A DNA stretch of 5,434 bases from Erysipelotrichaceae bacterium (lineage in GTDB: Bacteria; Bacillota_I; Bacilli_A; Erysipelotrichales; Erysipelotrichaceae). Under the pieces are notes generated by a model. It worked only from the letters and a program-made list of their open reading frames with translations, was not told where the DNA came from and did not search any database. Every line of letters starts with the position of its first letter. Position 1 is the first letter of the stretch. The DNA lies in contig JAGACP010000186.1 in assembly GCA_017614055.1 (NCBI GenBank), positions 1 through 5,434 of the forward strand, written 5' to 3'. This document shows, piece by piece, positions 1 through 5,434 of the stretch. The position numbers and the translations under genes were made by a program.

Positions 1-410
1 AATCAGCTAACGTATCTGTAAACAACATCAAGGTTGCAGCATACGAAGATGGTTACACAGGTATCGGCGGATATGGATACTGCCACTACTTGTTCTTAAC
101 AAAGAACTCACCCCTCCCTTGGACAGCATGTGCTTTCATCGCTTACATGACATGTACAGCAGATGGATTCGAAGCTTGGGGTAAGGATATGGGCGGTTAC
201 TCATCCAATCCTAACGTAGCAGCTGAAATCGAAGCTAAGTTCCAGCACTCTCAGGGCGGCGGCACAGAATTCCCCGCAAAGAACGACAGAGGCTATGACT
301 GGTGGATCAACGAAGGCAAACTGGTCGTTGAGGATCCTGTATACTGCGCTTCTGTAGCATTCACGGTCGGTTCATGGATCGAGATGCTTGATAAGTACAC
401 TCCGGAATAA
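1..410 (+). CDS. ABC transporter extracellular solute-binding protein, C-terminal part (5' end outside window)
   Basis: This is the last 135 residues of a protein that begins upstream; the first complete codon is at position 3 and the stop is TAA at 408-410. The TTG at 90 is an internal Leu codon, not a start, because the frame is open back to the window edge. The visible part has the look of the C-terminal lobe of a type 2 periplasmic-binding fold: a strand ending YLFLTKNSPLPW, a helix (ACAFIAYMTCTADGFEAW), then a GGYSSNPN turn like the 'G.y.sNp' end of Fbp/Pot/Afu-type binding proteins. In a Gram-positive cell it would be a lipoprotein outside the membrane, handing ligand to the permease that follows 90 bases downstream. 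The ligand cannot be told from this part. All 14 Ala codons are GCT or GCA, unlike the downstream genes, which suits high expression. The class is fairly sure; the subfamily is not. Confidence 0.82.
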   Translation, partial: SANVSVNNIKVAAYEDGYTGIGGYGYCHYLFLTKNSPLPWTACAFIAYMTCTADGFEAWGKDMGGYSSNPNVAAEIEAKFQHSQGGGTEFPAKNDRGYDWWINEGKLVVEDPVYCASVAFTVGSWIEMLDKYTPE

Positions 411-448
411 CAGATAGATTTATCTCTGTTTGCTTAACCGATAATGAT

Positions 449-484
449 AGTGCCTTTGTAGTATTATCTACAGAGGCACTTTCT
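449..484 (+). terminator. Hairpin between binding protein and permease genes, likely attenuating terminator
   Basis: A 13-bp stem pairs 449-461 with 468-480 around a 6-base loop (TATTAT). The only non-Watson-Crick pair is a U-G at 456/473. Only a short, broken T run (480-484, TTTCT) follows. The stem is strong but the tail is weak, so partial termination with read-through into the permease is the likely effect. It could instead be a 3' stabiliser for the binding-protein mRNA. Both roles are common after the binding-protein gene in ABC import operons. Confidence 0.6.
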
Positions 485-487
485 ATA

Positions 488-495
488 GAGAGGTG
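488..495 (+). promoter_or_regulatory. Ribosome binding site of the permease gene
   Basis: GAGAGGTG ends 5 bases before the ATG at 501 and supports that start over the out-of-frame ATG at 497 and the in-frame Met at residue 5. It lies only 8 bases after the hairpin stem ends at 480. Confidence 0.7.
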
Positions 496-500
496 AATGA

Positions 501-2309
501 ATGTCAAAATCAATGAAAATAAGAATCAACAGCTTAAAGACTTATCTCAGTAAACCTCAGAATGTCATCCTGATCCTTACGGGTATCCTGGTGACTTTCA
601 CCACGATCGCCCCTATCTATGCGATAATCAGGGATACGGTGCAGATCCATCCTGGTACGATAGACCAGTATCTTTCAGGAAAAGCCAGCGGCTTTACTCT
701 GACGAACTATACCGATCTGTTCACCAGCAAACTGGCCAAGACGAATCTCTGGACGCCGCTGATCAATACGACGATCCTGGCAATCGGTTCATGTACGTTC
801 GCGATCCTGTTCGGCGGTATCTTCGCTTATCTGATCACCAGGACGAACATGGCTTTCAAGAAGTATCTGAGTTCGATCTTTATCTTTCCTTACATCATGC
901 CGCAGTGGACTCTGGCTGTAGTCTGGCAGAACCTGTTCTATTCCAACCAGGTCACAGGCACATCCAACGGTCTGATGGCATCATTGTTCAACATCAAGAT
1001 GCCGGCCTGGTGGTGCGTGGGTCTGTTCCCGTGCATCGTCGTTCTGGGCATGCATTATGCGCCGTTTGCCTACATCCTGATCGGCGGTATCTTCAAGAAC
1101 ATGGACGCAAACCTGGAAGAGGCTGCGACCATCCTGGATACGCCGCGCTGGAAGATATTCTCGAGGATAACCATCCCGATGGTCAAACCGGCAATCCTGT
1201 CGACGATACTGCTGGTGGCAGGTTCGACAGTCGGTTCTTATCCGGTTCCGCATTATCTTGGTCTGACGACCCTGGCGACGAAGTATGTCTCCATGAACGA
1301 CAAGTATACCGGTGAGGCTTCGATCATCGCGATCATCATGATGCTGTTCGGCGTGGCCATCATGTATCTCAATCAGCGCTCCCTGCATTCCAGAAAGTCC
1401 TATACGACGGTAACGGGCAAGTCCGGTCAGATCACCAAGGTCAATCTGGGCAAGAGCGGAAGATATGTCATCGCGCTGGTGTTTGTCGTGATAACGTTCT
1501 TCACATCGATCTTCCCGATCATCTCCTTCGCGTTCGAGACTTTCCTTCCTAACCCGGGCGATTATTCGTTCCTTTATACCGGAAATACGGATAATCTTAC
1601 GACGAAGTGGTGGGTGACTGCAGAAAACGTTACCGAGAACGGCATGTACGGTCAGATGGGCATCCTGCACAACAAGACCATCTGGAACGCTTTCAAGGGA
1701 ACCATCCTTGTTGCGGTAGTCTGCTGCCTTACAGCCGGTACGATAGGCACGCTTATCGGCTATGCCGTCAGCAAGAACAGGCACGGCAAGCTGGCGAGCT
1801 ATGTCAACTCGATGGCCTTCCTGCCTTATCTGATGCCTTCGGTAGCGGTAGGTGCGGCTTACTTCATCCTGTTCTCTTCAGGAAAGCTGAATCTGTTCAA
1901 TACCTATCTTGCACTGGTCATCGTCGGCACGGTCAAGTATATTCCGTTTGCGTCAAGGAGTTCCCTGAACTCCATGCTGCAGCTGTCGAACGAGATCGAG
2001 GAATCGGCGATCATCCAGGATATACCGTGGATCAAACGCATGACCAAGATCATCATTCCGATCCAGAAGTCTTCGATCGTGTCGGGATTCCTGCTGCCGT
2101 TCATGACGTGTCTGAGAGAACTGTCTCTGTTCATGCTTCTGTGTGTGCAGGGCTTCATCCTGTCAACGACGCTGGATTATTTCGACGAGATGGGACTTTA
2201 TGCTTTCTCAAGCGGTATCAACCTGATACTGATCGTTACAATTTTGATAAGCAACTTCGCGGTAAACAAGATTACCGGCGCAAGTCTGGATGAAGGAATA
2301 GGAGGATAA
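501..2309 (+). CDS. Fused two-domain ABC importer permease (Fbp/Afu-like)
   Basis: This 602-residue integral membrane protein holds two permease units in one chain, so a single copy would form the whole channel. Roughly twelve hydrophobic segments are visible, near residues 20-43, 86-112, 121-148, 170-198, 229-250, 272-290, 320-345, 399-423, 431-459, 467-482, 525-550 and 573-590. A basic linker (about 291-321, many Lys/Arg) joins the halves and should be cytoplasmic; a Trp/Asn-rich loop (about 350-395) should lie outside. Each half has one EAA loop, at 207-226 (EAATILDTPRWKIF...ITIP) and 501-520 (ESAIIQDIPW...IIIP), where the ATPase docks. Oddly, both have Asp (D213, D507) where the family has a nearly invariant Gly. 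The fused layout matches FbpB/AfuB/ThiP-type permeases; length is slightly above the usual 500-560. The start is set by the GAGAGGTG site. The stop is 4 bases before the ATPase start, so the two are translationally linked. Substrate unknown. Confidence 0.92.
   Translation: MSKSMKIRINSLKTYLSKPQNVILILTGILVTFTTIAPIYAIIRDTVQIHPGTIDQYLSGKASGFTLTNYTDLFTSKLAKTNLWTPLINTTILAIGSCTFAILFGGIFAYLITRTNMAFKKYLSSIFIFPYIMPQWTLAVVWQNLFYSNQVTGTSNGLMASLFNIKMPAWWCVGLFPCIVVLGMHYAPFAYILIGGIFKNMDANLEEAATILDTPRWKIFSRITIPMVKPAILSTILLVAGSTVGSYPVPHYLGLTTLATKYVSMNDKYTGEASIIAIIMMLFGVAIMYLNQRSLHSRKSYTTVTGKSGQITKVNLGKSGRYVIALVFVVITFFTSIFPIISFAFETFLPNPGDYSFLYTGNTDNLTTKWWVTAENVTENGMYGQMGILHNKTIWNAFKGTILVAVVCCLTAGTIGTLIGYAVSKNRHGKLASYVNSMAFLPYLMPSVAVGAAYFILFSSGKLNLFNTYLALVIVGTVKYIPFASRSSLNSMLQLSNEIEESAIIQDIPWIKRMTKIIIPIQKSSIVSGFLLPFMTCLRELSLFMLLCVQGFILSTTLDYFDEMGLYAFSSGINLILIVTILISNFAVNKITGASLDEGIGG
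2301..2305 (+). promoter_or_regulatory. Ribosome binding site of the ATPase gene, inside the permease 3' end
   Basis: GGAGG sits in the last two Gly codons of the permease (GGA GGA TAA), 8 bases before the ATG at 2314. It fixes the ATPase start. Ribosomes finishing the permease would clear or re-use this site, which couples the two subunits' translation. Confidence 0.8.
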
Positions 2310-2313
2310 ACAT

Positions 2314-3957
2314 ATGCCTAAAATTGTATTGGAACACGTAACCAAGCGTTATGATAAATTCTATGCGGTAGAGGATCTGAATCTCGTCATCGAAGACAAT
2401 GCCTTCGTCACGCTGCTTGGACCTTCCGGCTGCGGCAAGACGACGACGCTGAGAATGATCGCCGGTCTGGAAACACCGACCAGCGGAAAGATAACCATCG
2501 GCGACAGAGTGGTCTTCGATTCCGAAGAAGGTATCAATGTCCCGGCAAACAAGCGTAAGGTGGGATTCCTTTTCCAGAACTACGCTCTGTGGCCGAACAT
2601 GACAGTCTATGACAACATCTCTTTCGGTCTGACAAACGTCAAGGAAGAGCTGCCGGTCATCGACCACGATGCCAGGGCCGCCAGCAGGATGCTGAAAGCT
2701 CTGTCTCGTCCGAACGATATAGTGAAGACCGTGAACGAGTGTGTCGACAAGAAGGGCAAGCTGGATGAGAACAAGGCCATGATCAAACTGATCGATGCCT
2801 ACGAGATCTCCCAGTACAGCGCTAAGAAGCTTCTCGGATACAAGCTGCAGAATTCAAAGGATCTCGAAGCCGATGCGAAGAGATACAGCGAAGAGCTGCA
2901 GAAGGTCGTGGACAACGCCTCTGCCACGGCAGCTTCCAAGGGTTATACGCTGAATGACGATTTCACTTTCAGCAAGGACGGTCAGATCGTCAAAGAAGAA
3001 AGAAAACTCACGAAGGAAGAGATTGACCTGGCGGTAAGAAGAGTTGCAAGGATAGCGAATATTGCCATGTTCATGGACAGATATCCTGCAGAACTTTCAG
3101 GCGGACAGCAGCAGCGTGTCGCCATCGCCAGAACGCTGGCTCCGGAGCCTACCGTTCTGTTCATGGACGAGCCGCTGTCGAATCTGGATGCCAAACTGCG
3201 TCTGGAGATGCGCTCCGAACTGCAGCGTCTGCACCTGGATACAGGATCGACATTCGTCTACGTCACCCATGACCAGATGGAAGCCATGACTCTGGCAACC
3301 AAGATCTGTCTGATCGACAACGGACTGCTTCAGCAGTACGATGCGCCTCTTGATGTCTACAATAAGCCGAACAATCTGTTCGTTGCGGACTTTGTCGGCA
3401 ATCCGGCGATCAACTTCATCGAAGCCAGCGGCAAACAGGTCAATGGAAACTTTGAATTCGATGTCTTCGACGGAAAGAAGATAACCTTCGTCCCTAACGA
3501 GAAACTGGATATCAGAAAGTGGCGCGAAGAACTGGATGAACAGATCAGGAAAGAGAACGAGGAGCTTGAAGCCAAGTCTCAGACCAAGGGCTATGTGGAA
3601 AGAAGCAACAAGAACAGCATGTTCAAGTATCATATAGCTCTGATCGACGAGCCTGAAGATTATGATGATGAGGTCGAATATACCGATGAAGACTATGTTA
3701 TCGGCGTAAGGCCTGAATTCATCTCCATCGGCGACAAGGAGAAGTTTGAAGGAGAGATCTATTCATCAATGCCTACCGGCATGGAGACGACAGTCCGTGT
3801 AGCCCTGGGCAATTACCTTCTCACCGGCGTCATGTTCGGCGGAGTGGTATATAAGCTGGGCGACAAGGTCAAGCTCGGATTCAAGGGAAACAATGCCATC
3901 CTGTTCGACAGGAAGTCGGGAAAGATCGTTTCTCTCGGTTCGATCGAAACAAAGTAA
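2314..3957 (+). CDS. ABC importer ATPase (MalK/PotA/FbpC type) with a large insertion in the helical domain
   Basis: This cytoplasmic subunit hydrolyses ATP to drive the permease encoded just upstream. All motor motifs are present and intact: Walker A GPSGCGKTT (36-44), Q-loop Q88, signature LSGGQ (261-265), Walker B VLFMDEP (281-287), D-loop SNLD (289-292) and H-loop His319. The C-terminal part is the MalK-type regulatory region, with FVGNPAINF near 360 and GVRPE at 464-468 followed by a TOBE-like barrel to the end. The protein is 547 residues against about 350-370 for the family. About 120 extra residues lie between the Q-loop and LSGGQ (about 110-230), where MalK has some 50 residues in total. 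About 40 more lie between 395 and 461, rich in Glu, Asp and Lys. The frame is open throughout and codon use does not change, so this is not a frameshift. Tandem stops TAA TAG end the gene. Substrate unknown. Confidence 0.95.
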   Translation: MPKIVLEHVTKRYDKFYAVEDLNLVIEDNAFVTLLGPSGCGKTTTLRMIAGLETPTSGKITIGDRVVFDSEEGINVPANKRKVGFLFQNYALWPNMTVYDNISFGLTNVKEELPVIDHDARAASRMLKALSRPNDIVKTVNECVDKKGKLDENKAMIKLIDAYEISQYSAKKLLGYKLQNSKDLEADAKRYSEELQKVVDNASATAASKGYTLNDDFTFSKDGQIVKEERKLTKEEIDLAVRRVARIANIAMFMDRYPAELSGGQQQRVAIARTLAPEPTVLFMDEPLSNLDAKLRLEMRSELQRLHLDTGSTFVYVTHDQMEAMTLATKICLIDNGLLQQYDAPLDVYNKPNNLFVADFVGNPAINFIEASGKQVNGNFEFDVFDGKKITFVPNEKLDIRKWREELDEQIRKENEELEAKSQTKGYVERSNKNSMFKYHIALIDEPEDYDDEVEYTDEDYVIGVRPEFISIGDKEKFEGEIYSSMPTGMETTVRVALGNYLLTGVMFGGVVYKLGDKVKLGFKGNNAILFDRKSGKIVSLGSIETK

Positions 3958-3967
3958 TAGATCATTG

Positions 3968-4002
3968 AAAGGAGCTGTTCACAATAGAACAGCTCCTTTT
4001 TC
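3968..4002 (+). terminator. Rho-independent terminator of the ABC importer operon
   Basis: GGAGCTGTTC (3971-3980) pairs perfectly with GAACAGCTCC (3987-3996) around the loop ACAATA; three A-T pairs extend the base of the stem. A run of five T (3997-4001) follows. It lies 8 bases after the second ATPase stop codon and should end the transporter transcript. Confidence 0.9.
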
Positions 4003-4034
4003 TATGTTTCAGAGAAAGAAAGAGGCGGGATTTT

Positions 4035-4043
4035 TGTTAGAAT
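4035..4043 (+). promoter_or_regulatory. Candidate extended -10 promoter for the PNPOx-like/epimerase unit
   Basis: TGTTAGAAT fits the extended -10 form TG-n-TATAAT with one mismatch in the hexamer. It lies after the operon terminator and 25 bases before the ATG at 4068, giving a leader of about 18 bases that just holds the ribosome binding site. No good -35 box was found 17 bases upstream, which extended -10 promoters can tolerate. Confidence 0.4.
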
Positions 4044-4054
4044 AATAAGTGAAA

Positions 4055-4059
4055 GGAAG
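4055..4059 (+). promoter_or_regulatory. Ribosome binding site of the PNPOx-like gene
   Basis: GGAAG, within AAAGGAAG (4052-4059), lies 8 bases before the ATG at 4068 and supports that start. Confidence 0.65.
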
Positions 4060-4067
4060 TACATATA

Positions 4068-4460
4068 ATGCAGGAAATACTTGATTTTTTACATGAATGC
4101 AAGACCTACTATCTGGCTACCGACGACAACGGTCAGCCCAGAGTGAGACCTTTCGGCACAGCCGAGGAATTCGAAGGAAAACTATATATCCAGACGGGCA
4201 AGAAGAAGGATGTCTACAGACAGCTTCTCGAGAATCCGAAGGCCGAGATCTGCGCTTTCAGCAAGGGCACATGGCTCAGGATAGCGGGTGAACTTATACC
4301 TGACGACAGGGTGGAAGCCAAGAAAGACATGCTGGACAAGAATCCTTCTTTGAGAGGGATGTATGACGAGAATGATGACAATACCATCGTTCTGTATTTC
4401 AAGGATGCAAAGGCTGTCTTCTATTCATTCGGCGGTGAACCGAAGGTAGTCGAACTGTAA
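4068..4460 (+). CDS. Pyridoxamine 5'-phosphate oxidase family (FMN-binding split barrel, NimA-like) protein
   Basis: This 130-residue cytoplasmic protein has the build of a single FMN-binding split barrel. A short N-terminal helix (MQEILDFLHEC) leads into strand YYLATDD (14-20), then QPRVRPFG (23-30), a strand with KLYIQTGKKKDVYRQL (38-53) that in this family lines the flavin phosphate site, and GTWLRIAGEL (67-76). The C-terminal strands end near FYSFGGEP. The length is that of small PNPOx-like or NimC/NimA proteins, not of true PdxH (about 200 residues), so vitamin B6 synthesis is unlikely. A flavin-dependent reductase or a flavin/heme-binding role is possible, but the substrate is unknown. 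The gene starts a new unit after a strong terminator, and the epimerase gene follows after one base. The family is confident; the function is not. Confidence 0.85.
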   Translation: MQEILDFLHECKTYYLATDDNGQPRVRPFGTAEEFEGKLYIQTGKKKDVYRQLLENPKAEICAFSKGTWLRIAGELIPDDRVEAKKDMLDKNPSLRGMYDENDDNTIVLYFKDAKAVFYSFGGEPKVVEL

Positions 4461-4461
4461 G

Positions 4462-5265
4462 ATGATCTACACGCTTGAAAATGACGAGGCGATCCTGAAG
4501 GTAGATACCTATGCCTGCGAGATCGCCAGTTTCAGAAGGAAAGACAAGGATATCGAATACATGTGGCAGGGAGATTCTGCATACTGGAAAAACAGGGGTC
4601 CCGTTCTTTTTCCTCATGTATCTTCCACCAAAAGCAAGATCCTGAATTTCAAGGGTCAGGATCACAAGGTTACGAACCACGGCTTCTGCAGGAACAGCGA
4701 ATTCGAATTCGTAAAACAGACCGATGATTCTTTATCTTTCAGACTTGTTGACAGTGAAGAGACATACAGCCAGTATCCTTATCATTTTGAATTGCTGGTG
4801 AAGTATACTCTGAAGGACTGCGAAGTGTTCATCGATTATGAAGTCGTTAACCGCGAGGACGGAGATCTGTATTTCGGTTTCGGCCAGCATCCCGCCTTCA
4901 ACTGTCCGCTTGTCGAAGACAAGGAGTTCTCCGACTACCGGGTGGAATTCGAGAAAGAGGACGTGGAGAACTGCAGAGTCGATCTTTCGTACGAACTGTT
5001 CGAGAGATATCCTACCTTTGTGGTCAACGATCCTCAAAGCAGAGTCTTCACTCTTACCGACGGCACCAACAAAGTCGTCATGAGGACTTCAGACAAGTAC
5101 AGGATCTTTGCACTGTGGACTCCTCATGCGCCTTTTGTCTGTCTTGAACCTTGGGTAAATACGCTGGACGGAAACGACGAGACTACGCCTTTCGAGGAAA
5201 GAGACGTCATCCGTATTGGAAAGGGCGAGACTTACAGCATAGGCTACAGCTTCGAGATAGTCTGA
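4462..5265 (+). CDS. Aldose 1-epimerase family protein (LacX-like)
   Basis: This 267-residue protein has the galactose-mutarotase-like beta fold and probably interconverts the alpha and beta anomers of a sugar or sugar phosphate in the cytoplasm. Family landmarks are in order: RGPVLFPHV (45-53), NHGFCR (72-77) with His73, YPYHFEL (105-111), FGFGQHPAFN (138-147) with His143, and CLEPWVN (227-233) with Glu229. The two His and the Glu match the substrate-binding and catalytic positions of aldose 1-epimerases. Length and motifs fit the shorter LacX-type branch rather than GalM (about 340 residues). The ATG at 4462 follows the previous stop after one base. The nearest purine-rich stretch (AAGGT, 4443-4447) is too far upstream for a good ribosome binding site, so translation probably depends on coupling to the PNPOx-like gene. 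The MalQ gene downstream fits a carbohydrate setting. The exact sugar cannot be told. Confidence 0.9.
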   Translation: MIYTLENDEAILKVDTYACEIASFRRKDKDIEYMWQGDSAYWKNRGPVLFPHVSSTKSKILNFKGQDHKVTNHGFCRNSEFEFVKQTDDSLSFRLVDSEETYSQYPYHFELLVKYTLKDCEVFIDYEVVNREDGDLYFGFGQHPAFNCPLVEDKEFSDYRVEFEKEDVENCRVDLSYELFERYPTFVVNDPQSRVFTLTDGTNKVVMRTSDKYRIFALWTPHAPFVCLEPWVNTLDGNDETTPFEERDVIRIGKGETYSIGYSFEIV

Positions 5266-5276
5266 CGGGTCGTAAT

Positions 5277-5294
5277 TCAATGATTCATCGTTGA
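5277..5294. promoter_or_regulatory. Imperfect palindrome upstream of malQ, possible operator
   Basis: TCAATGAT-TC-ATCGTTGA has 8-base arms matching at 7 of 8 positions around a 2-base centre. The loop is too small for a stable RNA hairpin and no T run follows, so a protein-binding DNA site is more likely than a terminator. It lies 44 to 27 bases before the malQ ATG, just upstream of a -10-like box. No regulator is identifiable. Confidence 0.3.
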
Positions 5295-5304
5295 TTGATT
5301 GGGA

Positions 5305-5310
5305 TAAAAT
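5305..5310 (+). promoter_or_regulatory. Possible -10 box for malQ
   Basis: TAAAAT differs from TATAAT at one position and lies 10 bases before the ATG at 5321, which would leave an almost leaderless transcript. TTGATT (5291-5296) resembles a -35 box but is only 8 bases away, too close. Weak evidence; malQ may instead be read through from the epimerase gene, as no terminator hairpin is seen between them. Confidence 0.2.
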
Positions 5311-5320
5311 AAAAGTAGAA

Positions 5321-5434
5321 ATGATCGAAAGAAGTGCAGGTATTCTTTTACCTATATCATCGCTTCCCGGACCTTACGGAATAGGAACTCTGGGGAAACA
5401 GGCCTATGCCTTCGTGGATTTCCTGGTGAAGGCG
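5321..5434 (+). CDS. malQ: 4-alpha-glucanotransferase (amylomaltase), N-terminal 38 residues, cut by window end
   Basis: The fragment MIERSAGILLPISSLPGPYG followed by IGTLGKQAYAFVDFLVKA is the highly typical start of GH77 MalQ/DPE1 enzymes, which open with R-x-(A/S)-G-(I/V)-L-L-P-(I/V)-x-S-L-P and GIG-x-LG-x-x-A-x-x-F-x-D-F-L. The enzyme moves alpha-1,4-glucan segments between maltodextrins and glucose in the cytoplasm, in maltose/starch or glycogen use. The catalytic residues lie outside the window, so intactness cannot be judged. The ATG at 5321 places the motif at the usual distance from the N terminus. The upstream sequence is AT-rich, with no clear Shine-Dalgarno (only AAAAGTAGAA), so initiation may be weak or rely on an unstructured leader. 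It lies 55 bases after the epimerase gene in the same direction. Confidence 0.9.
   Translation, partial: MIERSAGILLPISSLPGPYGIGTLGKQAYAFVDFLVKA

Noticed and set aside
411..500. Riboswitch or separate promoter between binding protein and permease
   Set aside because: The gap is only 90 bases and is explained by one hairpin; no -35/-10 pair with correct spacing and no known aptamer core was seen.
791..1315. Overlapping + strand frame inside the permease, with a similar one at 1607-2293
   Set aside because: Low-complexity Arg/His/Gly-rich translations in the +2 frame with no plausible ribosome binding site; shadows of the permease.
981..1784. Long open frame of 267 codons on the - strand inside the permease gene
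   Set aside because: It is antisense to a clearly recognised membrane protein, its translation is rich in Arg, His and Asp with no family resemblance, and it comes from the codon bias of the sense gene.
2641..3003. Frameshift, gene fusion or inserted mobile element as the cause of the ATPase insertion
   Set aside because: The frame is continuous on both sides, base and codon use match the flanks, and there are no terminal repeats or transposase-like motifs.
3097..3633. 178-codon - strand frame inside the ATPase
   Set aside because: It is antisense to conserved ATPase motifs and shows no recognisable domain.
4068..4460. pdxH, pyridoxamine phosphate oxidase proper
   Set aside because: At 130 residues it lacks the C-terminal dimerisation region of PdxH; only the split-barrel fold is supported.
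4462..5265. galM (classical galactose mutarotase) as the name for the epimerase-like gene
   Set aside because: The protein is shorter than GalM (267 against about 340 residues) and its motifs fit the LacX-like branch, so no symbol was given.
1..5434. CRISPR array, tRNA, rRNA, insertion sequence or attachment site
   Set aside because: No spaced direct repeats, cloverleaf, rRNA-like sequence or paired inverted ends were found on reading both strands.

Overview
The window reads as one strand (+) of a Bacillota (Firmicutes)-like genome of intermediate GC content. It has strong AGGAGG-type ribosome binding sites, short intergenic gaps and Rho-independent hairpin terminators. An Erysipelotrichia- or Clostridia-type gut bacterium would fit, but this is an impression from protein style and gene order, not a proof. 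No phage, insertion sequence, CRISPR array, tRNA or rRNA was seen, and no stretch over 300 bases lacks a gene.

Region 1 (1-4002) is the end of an ABC importer operon. It holds the C-terminal part of an extracellular solute-binding protein, a hairpin in the 90-base gap, a fused two-domain permease (602 aa), and an ATPase (547 aa) whose ribosome binding site lies inside the last permease codons. A perfect hairpin with a U tract closes the operon. The layout is that of the Fbp/Afu/Pot-like importers (binding protein, permease, ATPase). The substrate cannot be read from this fragment; iron(III), polyamine, phosphonate and sugar-phosphate importers all share this plan.

Region 2 (about 4035-5265) is a two-gene unit. 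It encodes a small FMN-binding split-barrel protein of the pyridoxamine-phosphate-oxidase/NimA type and, one base later, an aldose 1-epimerase-like (LacX-type) protein. An extended -10 promoter candidate sits in front.

Region 3 (5266-5434) is a 55-base gap with an imperfect palindrome and an AT-rich -10-like box, then the first 38 codons of 4-alpha-glucanotransferase (MalQ). The epimerase and MalQ suggest a carbohydrate-use neighbourhood.

The most unusual feature is in the transporter. The ATPase carries about 120 extra residues between its Q-loop and its LSGGQ signature, exactly in the helical subdomain that contacts the permease. Both EAA loops of the permease have Asp where the family has an almost invariant Gly. 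The ATPase also has a second, highly charged expansion in its C-terminal regulatory domain. Together these suggest an importer subfamily with a modified ATPase-permease interface.
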